NCBI GenBank assembly: GCA_947034885.2
Contig: OX344754.2
Span: forward strand, 6,207,001-6,271,000
Length of the DNA stretch: 64,000 nucleotides
Direction: 5' to 3'
Source: Thuidium tamariscinum
Taxonomy: Eukaryota; Streptophyta; Bryopsida; Hypnales; Thuidiaceae
The position numbers were made by a program, and so were the translations under genes. This document shows positions 1-10,587 of this stretch, one piece after another (the first letter of the stretch is position 1; every line of letters begins with the position of its first letter). Below the pieces are notes generated by a model, which did no database searches, had not been told where the DNA came from, and saw nothing but the letters and a program-made list of their open reading frames with translations.

Positions 1-1029
1 TAAATTAATAATCTTTGTATGGCATCTTTGAACTTCCTTGAAGGACCCTTAGCTTTTCATAAATTATTATTCCTATTACTTTGAAATTCTTGAATTTAAT
101 CTTACTCATGAATTCTTGATCACTACATTTAGAAGATTTCATTCCATATAAAGTGATACTTTAAAAATGTCTTCAACTTTCATATTCAAAAATATTATAT
201 ATAATTATTTATAATAATGTTGTAATTACACCATAATATATGAAAAACAAACTTGAAATGATATGCAAAAAAGTTGAGTATCACTTGGATAAGAGCACAA
301 TTGGGCTTAATTAGGGTCTTCTTTACCATATGAAGATTATTTGTAGAAGTTAATTTTTAATTTTTTAATTTTTTTAATTTGTCAAAAAAGATTATGGATT
401 TTTATAGATTCCATATGAATAGACTATAAATTCAATTTTCAAAGGCCAAATACTAGGTGTGCTTGAAATGAATCTATATCATAAGGGGAGATATGAAGGT
501 ATTAGAAGAGCCAGGGTTATCTTGAATTTCCAGATTGTGGAAACATGTAACATCAATAGTCTAATGTGTCCGAGGTACTACCATGTTAGAAAATAGTTAT
601 TATTATTATTATTAAATATTATTTTTCAAAATTTTCAAAATTTCAAAAATTCAGCCATTATGGGCTGATTTAGTGTTTCAAGACAACATAAGGAATAGGC
701 AAGGGAACAACCCTAAAATGGCCATCCTTTACTCTCAGATGTTGCCTAATGTCTTAGGAATAAGAAGCTATATTTTTCAGAGAAGACACCATAGAAGTTT
801 GTTTCTAAGAAATATGTCACAATTCACTACTTCTATATACCTAGAGTTAGCTAAACTTTGCACTTATCTTCTAAAGGACCATTGTCTATTTGGTGGGCAA
901 ATGGGATTTGGAGTATGTGTTTTTTTTTCCAAATTGATGGTTAAAAACAAAAGTCATGTCCAAATAAGTTCAAAAAGCTGGAAGCCATAGAGCAAAAAAA
1001 AATTCAAAATTTTGAATATTTTCAAGAAA
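1..1029. other. AT-rich spacer, no gene recognised
   Basis: AT-rich sequence with homopolymer runs. Short open frames such as 673-990 show no recognisable domain, no splice-supported extension and no coding-like composition. Nothing else is seen. Confidence 0.6.
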
Positions 1030-1900
1030 ATATTTTTTCTCATTGATTATATTTTGTCTACATAAAAATATTTGATTAATTTCATTTGAATAAGTTATGT
1101 GAAAGTTATGGACAACCTTGTTTTTTGGGCAAACTAAGCATCTACTTGAAAAATAACTTGTTGAATTCATTTATAAATGTAATTTTTACTATTCATAAGA
1201 GGATTTTCAACTGCAGTAAGAGACTGCGAGTTCCCAGACGCTGGGAACGCATTGGGAACGCTGGGAACGCGATGCTGATGTGGTCGAGCGACTGCCACAT
1301 CAGAAAAAAATATTTTTTAATTAATTTTTATTAAATATTAAATATTTTTTTTTAAAAAATTTGAATTTTTTTTTTAAATCGTTTTTTCTCTCTTTAATAC
1401 ATTCTGAAGTTTTTTGGGAAAAAAAAATTTTAATTTTTTTTTTTCAAAATTCAAAAATTCAGACCAGCAGGGTGCTGGTCTGTAGCAGTGGGAACAATTT
1501 CGGGGAACACCCCTGAAACGGTCTCTTGGGGGCCCAGAAATCCTCTTATGCTTAAAAAAAGAAGTTCCACATAATTAAGTTTTGTTGCTAGAACAATTTC
1601 ACCATTAGAATAAATGCATTTTAACTTCATCTTGGAGATATTAATAATCTAGAATTTCCTTCAATCTCATACTTAAGTCTATTCAACAATTTTTGTAAGA
1701 ATGAAAATTAAATTTTTTTAATTCATTTTTTTCCTAAATTCTCAACTAAATTGTCTACTATAAAAAATTTAAGCCCAAAATTCTATAATGGAAAAATTTT
1801 AATTTAAGAAAATTCAAAGTCAAAAAATCCAATCTTGTAATGTCCTAATTAAAAACACTTGTTTTTTTCATTTTAAACATGAATATCTTGCAATTTGTGT
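1030..1900 (+). repeat. Diverged dispersed repeat, copy 1, split by a MITE
   Basis: The blocks 1030-1193 and 1551-1900 align by eye, in the same order, to 37810-38235. Shared landmarks are a block about a loss-prone 'gacaa..tt' stretch, 'cttgctag' near the middle and 'ttcctttcaatct' near the end. Copy 2 is uninterrupted, so it serves as an empty site for the element at 1194-1550. A related stretch also lies inside the 1.66-kb elements near 40020-40110 and 60870-60950, so the family probably derives from relatives of that element. Confidence 0.5.
1194..1550 (-). mobile_element. CATTAG-family MITE, copy B1
   Basis: The ends are inverted: CATAAGAGGATTT at 1194 and its reverse complement ending at 1550. 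The right end read backwards continues with GAGACCGTTTCAGGG and a GTTCCC block, matching the left ends of copies at 7068, 8548 and 63823. A central 'gatgtgg..ccacatcag' block matches the 'gtggcac' block of the other copies. No target duplication is visible. No coding capacity. The superfamily is not assigned. Confidence 0.65.
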
Positions 1901-3612
1901 AGTCAAAAAATTTGAAATTTATTCAACACAGTTTCATGCTAATTAATTGTAAGATCCGAAGGTAAGATGTCCCAAAATAATCATTTTCAAATTTTTTTAC
2001 TCTTTGCAAGTGAATTGGTAGTATCAAGTGTTTTTTGGCAAAAAAGGTCTTGGTCCTTGAGGGATTAAGGCAAAAAAATTAAATGTAGAAATGTAGAAAT
2101 GTATAATAGTTGCAAAAATAAAGAAAACTTGTTGGGAATAAAAATTTTATAGGAGGTTTATGGAAAGTGGAAAAAATAAGTTTTTGACTTCTTCCAATCT
2201 ATTTGGCATTAGACTCTTCAATTGCTTTTAATTTGACAATAAAGCTAAGCTACTCCTAAAAATGTAGTTTCTCACTATTCATAAAAGCACTATAAAATAC
2301 AATGAAGGCAACTTCAGCTTTGAGAACTCCAAAATTTATTTTTTGATTCTAAGAAAATATTTAAGTCCTTTCTCTTTACTTTTGTAGAATTTATGAGTGG
2401 AGTATGGTAGAACTATGGCCACTTCCAACATCTATTGGAGATTTCCATTTAAATCAATCATCTATCTAATACATACTACAATTCTTTTACATGATGACAA
2501 TGCACTTGGGGATGGAATAGAAACATCAATGTGTGGTTTAGCATGGGTCTATCTAGTCACACTATACTAGTTTTGTTCCAACAAACTTTGAAAAAACACA
2601 AAAAATCCATTCATGTTGAATTGTCTTGATTCTACTTGCAAATGTCTTCTTTCAAACTTTTTAATCTCTAAAAAATATACAAGAGCTGACCAAAATAGTT
2701 TTCCCAAGGTACTACTATATTTGTAGATCAATTTCATAAATAACTTCAAAAAATTTGAAAATGTAGAAATTTAAAAAATTATTTATAACTATTTCTAAAA
2801 ATTTGAAAAAATTATTCTTTGAGAAAAATTAGGAAACGGAATACATTTACACTTGAATAGAAAGAATCAATCCAAAATTAGGAATATTCCCATACAATGC
2901 CAAAAATAAAAAATTCATGTGAGTCTGCTAAATTGTAGAATATTAAAAAGTAGAATATTTTGGTATAACCCATCAAAACTGACCTATACATACAATACCT
3001 AGATAGCAAATGTAGGTGGTAATAAACTAATTTGCCTTTACTATAAAACTTGGAGAGTGCAGTAGAACCACCTATTGTACCTATCCGTGAAGTTAAAAAA
3101 AAATCTTTGCTAGTCCTAGGATTTTTTTTAGGCAAGTAAATGCCCAATGTCCTCAAAAAAAATGGACAACTTCAAGCCTATAGAAAAAAATGAAGGCAAA
3201 TGTGTAAAAAATGTCGCATTGTAATTTTGCCTATACACATTGTTGCCACAATGCTTCCAAAACTTCATTTCAACCATCATACAAAGCCAACACATACAAA
3301 ATTGCATACTCAAAAGTAGCCTCCTTCAATTAATGTCCCCCTACATGAAAGAGCCAAATAACATAAAACCTTCTTGAAAAGAAGGCCACTTAACCATTGG
3401 TTTGAAAATAAAAAAACTAAACGTTCTTCAATTTAGTTAGAAGCTCATCAACCTTGGAGCCTCCAAGCGCTTCAAATCCAATTTGAAAGGTTGCCCTATG
3501 TTGATTCTTATAATATTTTCAATAGTATAGGCAAATCTTTAGTCCATTTTTCTATTGCTTTAAGGCTATCTCTACTACCAATCAATACATTTAGTCTATA
3601 TGAATCTTATTC
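1901..3612. other. AT-rich spacer, no gene recognised
   Basis: Low-complexity AT-rich DNA. Minus-strand frames at 2567-2749, 2878-3156 and 3128-3313 have no recognisable motif and sit in ordinary spacer composition. I see no RNA gene or clear repeat boundary. Confidence 0.5.
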
Positions 3613-3616
3613 TTAA

Positions 3617-4260
3617 CCCCAGAATGACCTTGAAGATAGAATCTATCCTCAAGCATTTTTAGAAGTTAAATAAAACTTGCCCAAGTTATTATTTTTAGAG
3701 GTTTATATTTATGGGAGATTCCTTTATAAAGTCTTATTTTAGCATCAAAAATCTTATTTTGAAAGTGAATGATCATGATTTTTTAATTCAAAACTGTGTG
3801 CAAGGTTGTCCATTGCAATCTTGACTTTTCATAGTATTGAGGGCTCTTGGAAATGAGTCTCAAATACACTAGATCTTGGAGAAAAAATCACATTATAAAT
3901 TCATTTAAAAGAATTGTAGACTACATTTTGACAAGCCATAAATTGATTGGGATTGTGCATGTTAAAGGCCATTAAACCTCATATTTTTTTGGTGACCAAA
4001 TTTTTAGATTTGACATGTGAAAAGAGGATTAAAAGACTTCAAATCATTCATACAGTTTTAACAACCCTGTGATCAAACATTATAATCTTTCAATCTATAA
4101 TTGATATTGTTGTATTTTCTTTTCCTATGTAATCTTTAACATGTCTAGTTTGAATTTGTACGGTTACAATTAAAAAAAAATTGGTACAACTTCTTAAAAT
4201 GTTGGCAGTTTATTCAATGTAGAGTAAATTCCTTAAAGCTAAAGAAAAGTCATTCTGGGG
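3617..4260. mobile_element. piggyBac-like non-autonomous element, copy 1
   Basis: A 644-base segment begins CCCCAGAATGAC and ends with the exact reverse complement GTCATTCTGGGG. It is flanked on both sides by TTAA (3613-3616 and 4261-4264). A TTAA duplication with CCC...GGG ends is the known signature of the piggyBac superfamily. Its right two-thirds aligns by eye to 38344-38795 on the other strand, so it is a dispersed family. No transposase frame is present, so it would depend on an enzyme from elsewhere. Confidence 0.7.
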
Positions 4261-4264
4261 TTAA

Positions 4265-5447
4265 GAACATCCTCAATCTTCCGCACGTCAAACGCCACTG
4301 CAACAAACAAGATTGTGTTCCGTTTTTCTTTTGAATCTCTTGCCATCGCAAGTGCGTCAATGCTACAACGGTACTTGGAACTCCAAACGCTCGGCTACAA
4401 TTCCTTATTCTTAACATGGCGACAACAAATAGAATGCAAAGGTGCATGAAGTGAGGAGGATCTGGAATTGTCACTATTCTTGATGTTGTCAGAGAAATGC
4501 AGAAGAGTTTGGAGGGCACCGCAAATGGCCAATTTTGGCTGAGTGAGAGTCAAGAAATGCAGCAGCCTTGAAAGTTACATAAGAGGTGCCAAGTGCACTA
4601 GGGCAGGGTTTTGTCAAGCTGTGCAGAACTTGCCATTGCAGCGGGTTTATACTGGACACATTGAGGATGCTCGAATGCAGTTCGATTGGAATGACTGCAA
4701 GAGGGTCTGAATTTTTGGTGACCCTCCACAGGCTATCTTATTATTACTCCGTATAAGACTAAATTAACTAGAGCACTTTGAGGCTCCGAGAGCCAAGAAG
4801 GTGCAACGAAGCACCTGCAGACACCCGCCTGACACCGCGGAGATATCGGTACCCGCTCCCTCTGATATGCACTCGCACCCGGCCCGGCCCGGTATTTGCG
4901 GGTTGATCATTCAGGGTCGAAGCCCAGCCGGGGCCCCGGGACCCGCTGCCGTCACCAACCCCGCAACCACTTGATAAGGAACCATCCTCGCAGCTTCCCT
5001 CCCCGGCATAACGTAAGTTACGCTTTAGTTAACGCCCGCACTCGAAACGGACCGACGGAAGTCGGTGGGGTGGGAGGGGGGCAGGCCAGGCCGGCAGGAG
5101 GTGGAGTCGGGTTGCCGTTAGGGCCCGCCGCTGCTACGGCCCTACAGGTGGAGGTGCGGGAGTCGGCCAGCGCGCCGCAACCTCGTGAAACGTGCCGGGG
5201 ACCAGGTACCCGGTTGCAGCCACCCGGCAACCCTGGCATGACAAGGCCACCCGGGGTTTCTCCTCGGGTTTGGATCAAGCCAAGCAAGTGCTACGGGCAG
5301 CAAAGGGAGGACGCTTTAGGGTACATTCTCGGGGACGAGGGGAAGGTAACCCTCCATCCTTGCAGGACGGACTGGTGACCGTGGAAATCATCCATTTTGA
5401 TTCATGGGTAGTAAGAAAAAAAGGAATCCAAAAGCACTCTGTAGAAG
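4265..5447. other. GC-rich island without a supported gene
   Basis: Base composition changes sharply, with CpG-rich DNA from about 4790 to 5400 inside an AT-rich spacer. Overlapping open frames exist on both strands (for example 4896-5378 plus, 5018-5287 minus), but they are Pro/Gly/Arg-rich, as any GC-rich DNA would give, and show no domain. A minus-strand frame at 4250-4519 overlaps the piggyBac-like end and is also unrecognised. The segment near 5360-5400 has a weaker relative near 6140-6190. It could be a CpG island of a lost gene or part of a transposon. Confidence 0.4.
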
Positions 5448-5451
5448 TTAA

Positions 5452-5691
5452 CCCCTAGACGTCACAGGGGATGTTTTTTGGATGTTGAGGATTTAGACAT
5501 CGTGTTGATCAGATGTCATAATCCCAATATCCCCATAGTGAATTTTCTTAAAAGTTACGCGAACACATTTATCAACCAGTTGATTTCAAAATCCAATAGT
5601 AAAGTCTTAAGTAATCAAGGGAATTTCAAATTATTTCATTTTTTCTATCAAGCTTCTCACTTTTTACTATTCTTAGTATGACGTTTAGGGG
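5452..5691. mobile_element. piggyBac-like MITE, copy 2
   Basis: A 240-base element has ends CCCCTAGACGTCA and TGACGTTTAGGGG, which pair with one mismatch. TTAA lies on both sides (5448-5451 and 5692-5695). This is the same terminal layout as 3617-4260 but with a different interior and much shorter. No coding potential. Confidence 0.72.
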
Positions 5692-5704
5692 TTAAAGGAC
5701 CATA

Positions 5705-6017
5705 AAGTAGGAGGTTCGAACTCAGATAGGGCATTTTGAACCAAACATGACTCAGAGGTACATTTCGCTTTCTGCAATATACCAAAATGTACAAATTGTG
5801 TACATTCTAGGAGGTAGTCGCTTTTAGAGTCCTATGGCTTTCAACTTCAAAGTTTCATAACTAATTCTACAAAGCCCCCAAAATATGAAACAACTTGGGT
5901 TGGATGTCATTTCCTCTTGTCTTTCAAAGAAAATTTATTGAAAAATATTTCAAGATGTTTGCCCTCCCCAAAATTTAGCTTCAGCGCTTAGATGGTTGCT
6001 TTATGGACCTCCTACTT
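5705..6017. mobile_element. TA-flanked MITE (Tc1/mariner-like)
   Basis: The ends AAGTAGGAGGTTC and GGACCTCCTACTT are inverted with one mismatch, and TA is present on both sides (5703-5704, 6018-6019). It begins only 8 bases after the TTAA of the preceding piggyBac-like element. A TA target with short inverted ends fits the Tc1/mariner superfamily, but TA is a weak signal, so the assignment is tentative. Confidence 0.5.
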
Positions 6018-6019
6018 TA

Positions 6020-7067
6020 GAAGATCTTTCTTTTCCACCCCTTATTTGAAGGATGAATAATTACACTTTTGTCCCATACAACAAAATTCTTTGTTGTTCA
6101 TATGACGTCAAATGTCTATCTCAACATTTATATAGGTTGAAGGACGGGCTAATGACTATGGAAGTCATTCTTTTAGTTACTATGTAAATCACTAACTTCG
6201 AAAATTGCAAAAAACATTTATTGGTAGTCAAACATCTATTGAAGACCTTTCCTTTTCACAATGCAATTTTGAACATGAATAGTTGCATTTTTGTCCTACT
6301 CAAAGGACTCTTTGTCATCCATTGGATGAAACATGTCTTCTTCAATTTTGAAAGATTGAAGTTTGTAGGTGTTGATAAAAGGTTGTTGTTGGGAGTAGGT
6401 TTTAGGTGGAAAAGGTTGGAAGGCCCTTTTTAGATTGTCATCAACAACAAAAAAGTGAAATTAGATTGCTCTACACTAATTTCTTGACAATTGACAATGT
6501 ATAAATATTTTCAATTATTGTACAAAGATTGGCAATATTTTTGAATTGGGAGTGGTTGTAATTGGGAGTCATGAACCTTCATGTGTACACAAATGGAAAT
6601 ATTTTAGAAATATTTGGTGGCAATGTTAGCTTGTAAAGGAGATTTTTTTATACAAGGTAACCTAATTTTACAATTTTTTGAAATAAGACTATTTCTAAGG
6701 GCTTCTATTTATTGCTATATGAATGGACAATCTTTCTTGAAGGAGTAGTAAATATATCCTATAATTGTATTATTTTTAAAAATTATTTTATTTTCTAAGT
6801 TCAAAGTAGATCCATTTATACAAAGTGCTACTAGTGTGGCTTTCTTTTGAGCACATTGTCAATAAAATCTTTATTGAGAAAATAATGAATATAGTCTACA
6901 ATTGAGTTATTTTTAATATGCTTCTACTTTCTAATTTTTGAAAGGGTTATTTGACTTATATTTGTTTTTCTCTTTTACTTTTTTCTCTCAAACCAACATA
7001 AAACATCTAGGGGAGGAAACACAAACCACACTTAGTATATATATTCATTCAAAAAATCATTAGAGAA
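6020..7067. other. AT-rich spacer, no gene recognised
   Basis: AT-rich DNA with one 70-codon open frame at 6221-6433 that has no recognisable motif. Nothing else is supported. Confidence 0.5.
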
Positions 7068-7303
7068 GATTCGGGGGCAACAGGAGACTACGAAAGCCCT
7101 ATTCCCAGAATTGTTCCCGATCAGTAATTAATTATTTTTTTTTTCAAAAAAAAAAGGTTCATCCTAAAATGCAAAAAGAAGTCCAAAAAAAAATTGGTAA
7201 CGTGGCACACTCTCAACCACGTCAGCAGAGGCTAGTTCTGCATTCCTGCGTTCACTGCTTCAGGAACTCACAGTCTCCCGTTGCCCTCGAATCTCCTCTA
7301 ATG
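7068..7303 (+). mobile_element. CATTAG-family MITE, copy B2
   Basis: About 35 bases at the left end pair with the right end (CATTAGAGAAGATTCG against CATTAGAGGAGATTCG, continuing through GGGCAAC.GGAGACT). The interior carries the family landmarks 'atgcaaaaagaagtcc' and 'cgtggcac'. It is 236 bases long with no open frame. Target duplication is not evident. Confidence 0.75.
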
Positions 7304-8547
7304 TATTGTAGTGTTTACTTGTAGAAGAGAAGAGTTTAAGTTCTTGTTCATCTACATTTCTTGTATTCACCTATTTTTTCTTGGCACTTTCATGTTGAAC
7401 CACCATTGGGAAGAATTACAAAGTCTTGCACTTATATTGCAATTGAAATATTCATTGTAATCTTTAAATTTGAAGCTTAGAAATCTTATCTTTCATTTTT
7501 GAAGGTTTGCCAATATCATTGTATCTTTAAGAATGATTTTGAATAATATGAAGTGCATTATTTGAACTTGTAATCACTTTCATTCCTATTTCTTGTTAAT
7601 TTATTTGGTAGTGTACATTAATCTTCAATTTACTAATTTTTTCTTAAAAACCTTTACCACTGTGCATGTTCAACATTTTGGAGAGCTCACAGAGAGCCCT
7701 ACAAGATATTAGAATGATGTGATTCTCAACCTCTCTAAAGTTCAGTACCTTTGAGACTAGGCTGGATGAACCAAGGCAAGACAATCCACTCTGTTCAAAA
7801 TTCAGAGTTTGTTCTTATGCCATTGCTAATACTTTCAAGAAATTTCCCACATAAGGACAAGTGTGAGAAATAGTGAAAGCAATTGAAATTATAGTTTTTA
7901 GACAAAGTATAAATTTGTTATGAATTTTTGAAGTGATTTGCCTAATAGAGTCAATAGGCTATCCCATAACCAAAAAAAATAGTATACAATATGCTCATTT
8001 TAATCACCTAAAGCAGTTACAATAATTTATAATGTAGAAGGCTATGAAAAGTCACTTCCTACAATGATTTACATTAAATAAGTAGAATGTTCCTAATGAG
8101 GTCACTAATCACTGCATGGGTGTTGGATTAGACATTGATTGTGGCATAGAAAACCATCACAGGGTTATTAGGTGTTTACTATATGTCATTTGATTGCAAT
8201 GGGATAATTTACCTTTTCCCCCTTGCTTGTCTCTAATAGAAAAAATGCTGATTAAAAAAAAAATTCCATTCATGATAAAAATTTCAAATGTTGAATTCAT
8301 ATTTGTAAATAAGAGAATCAAAATTGACAAGAAAAAGTGTAAAACATCAATCAATCAATCTCAAACTAGGGAGTCTTTTTGTTACTTGCACTCTTCAAAT
8401 GACTTGAGGGCAAGCAAGGGGTCAAATTCATGGCCAAGGAAGATTTACCTTGTCAAAAGGTAAATATAAAAAAATGCCCTCTATTTTGTGCCGCATAAGT
8501 TTTGTATTTCTTCACTTCCGTTGGCTAGCAAAGAACATTTGATTGCC
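7304..8547. other. AT-rich spacer, no gene recognised
   Basis: AT-rich sequence. Overlapping frames on opposite strands near 8157-8463 are not recognisable. No further structure is seen. Confidence 0.5.
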
Positions 8548-8868
8548 GATTAGATGAGATTTGAGGCCTCAAGAGGGCCGTTTTCGGGTTTGTTCCCGAA
8601 ACAATTCTCAAAATAGTTTTCAAGATTGCCAGCCGCCATCAAGCCAACAATTTAAAAAAAAAGAATTGGTCCAGAAATGCAAAAAGAAGTCCAATTTAAA
8701 AAAAATTAAAAAAATTAGTGATGTGGCACGGTCTCGGTTCCGATGTTTCTATGTTCCCCACAATAGCTATTGCATTCTCGTAGCAGTTACTACATTCTCA
8801 TAGCAGTTACCACGTTCTCACAATTTGATAACTAGCAGTCTTCCGAAGTCCTCAAACCTTATCCAATG
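8548..8868 (+). mobile_element. CATTAG-family MITE, copy B3
   Basis: The left end ATTAGATGAGATTTGAGG pairs imperfectly with the right end, read backwards as CATTGGATAAGGTTTGAGG. Family landmarks are the CCGTTTTCGGG..GTTCCCGAAAC palindrome after the left end, 'atgcaaaaagaagtcc' and 'gatgtggcac'. It carries a small internal repeat of a 'cattctc.tagcagtta' unit. It is more diverged between its arms than B2. Confidence 0.65.
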
Positions 8869-8999
8869 GCAAATATGACTTCAGAATTTGCAAATTTTAT
8901 CGTATGTGGCAAGTACAAAAATCAAGTGTTTTCTCCAGGGGTCAAAAAGGAGTCAATTTTCCCTGGCCATCAATTCACCCCGATTACAGTTAGTTTCAT

Positions 9000-10587
9000 T
9001 TGTGTAAAAAAACCAGAAGTAAAAAGTTAGAAGCGCCCGACCGCAGGTAAGTTAAGGACCTGACCAGCTCAGGTTAACTGAAGGTCCCGCTCGTGGTACG
9101 ATTCCGACGACGGAAGAGCCACGCAGGCAAGCCTACCTGGTTCGTAGATTCCCATGCCAGATGTCTCCTTCTTTATGGCGCCAATCGGCTTCGCTGGCAA
9201 AGGTCGGAGGGGCCCACCTTCCCTGTTCTTGTACTGGCCCACCTTCCGCGCACCTTCCGCGCCGGAGCTCATGCGCAGCGGGGCTAAGAGCAGACATTAC
9301 TCGTTGGGCAGATTTGAACGTCGGCCGAAGTTCGAAGTTCCCGCACCAGGCAGGGTTGTGGCCAAACTGCGGTTGTTTGGTTCTACTTGCTTCCTTTCTC
9401 CCTTCGTTCTTCGCAGCCTTCCTTCTTCCCTTTCTTCCAGTGACGACGGAGCGCGTTCTTGTGCAATGGCGGAGAAAGATTCATGTCCTGAGTCCGTACG
9501 CTCGGGTCTGCCGTAAACAGACTTTTTTGTATCTGCGCCCCAGGCGTTGGTGGTGCGCTACCGACAGGTACTTAGTCGGAAGATCATTTTTCTCTATTTA
9601 AGTTTGTTTCAGTCGGAGATCTCCGACTATGTGTTTTGTGGACGTACTGAGACTTATCTTGTTACGGAAAGAATGAGGATGGCGACCGTTAGTGGTGAGA
9701 TCTCTCCTTCTTGGAGGAGGAGGAGGAGGCAAGGGTTTCGATTTAGGAGAATTTCTTTCGTCGCCATTTCTAGTGGCTGATTAGTCTGTTAGCTTCTTAA
9801 GGTATATGGCCGTTCTGTACCTTGGAGGATTTGGATGAGGATTTTTGTGCTGCGCGGAAACCCCTGGAAGTGCTGTATGCGATTTTGTGTGACTACGAAG
9901 GGTTTTAGGTTCATCTGGCGCCAAGATGTGGCGGTAAGTGCAATACGCGATGGTGAGGGTGTGATTAGGGAGGCTTCGGACGAGTGGTGGTTATATCAGA
10001 GTTGAATGATCTCGGTGTGGCGTATTTTGGCTTCTATGGTTTAAGTTTTTGTAGTCAGTTTTGAGGAGGATTCTCGCGATGGCGTGGCGATGTGAACTAT
10101 AGTATCACCTGCGGAATCTTTGGACGGGAGCTCATCAAAGTGCACTGCTCACGCTTTATTACTGCTGAAGTGATGTATATTGGTGCCCTTCCCTGGAGCT
10201 GCGTTGGCAAACGCAACAGTGCAAGCTAGTTGTGCGGCTTTTGGTGTCGTGGTTGACACTGTTCAGCATTTCTATTGTGCTCTAGCTGTTGTTTACTTTC
10301 GGGCTTCTTATCCCGTTTGCATGTGTCTTGGGTCCGTCTTAAGCTCATTCCTTGGTGAGCTTTTGGTGACGAGTTCTGTTTCGAAATATAATCGACGCCA
10401 GATTCATCTTAAAACCTTTTTAGTGGGACATTAACGAATCAATCTGATTTGCATCTCTGGACTGGTGCAGTTTGTTACCCCGCGGCATGTAGTAACAGCT
10501 GGGAAATCGTAGGACCTGGTCGTCCACGTTTAAAGGCGCCACGAAAGTTCCTTCGAAGAAAACGAGATTCGATCGCCTCGGAGTAGG
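9000..10587 (+). promoter_or_regulatory. Probable promoter and 5' leader of the Ca2+-ATPase gene
   Basis: Composition switches from AT-rich spacer to GC-richer DNA at about 9000 and stays so until the start codon. No continuous coding frame links it to the ATPase, and the open frames here are short and unrecognised. A TATA-like CTATTTAAG at about 9594-9602 is one candidate core promoter, and a spliced, non-coding leader is plausible because the start codon lies almost 1 kb further on. Transcript ends cannot be read from the sequence. Confidence 0.45.

Noticed and set aside
4250-4519. 89-residue minus-strand frame as a gene exon
   Set aside because: No domain is recognised, it overlaps a transposon terminus, and no partner exons were found.
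5700-5730. tRNA-derived SINE suggested by a GGTTCGAA box
   Set aside because: No A box at the right distance and no tail; the box lies within a TA-flanked MITE end.
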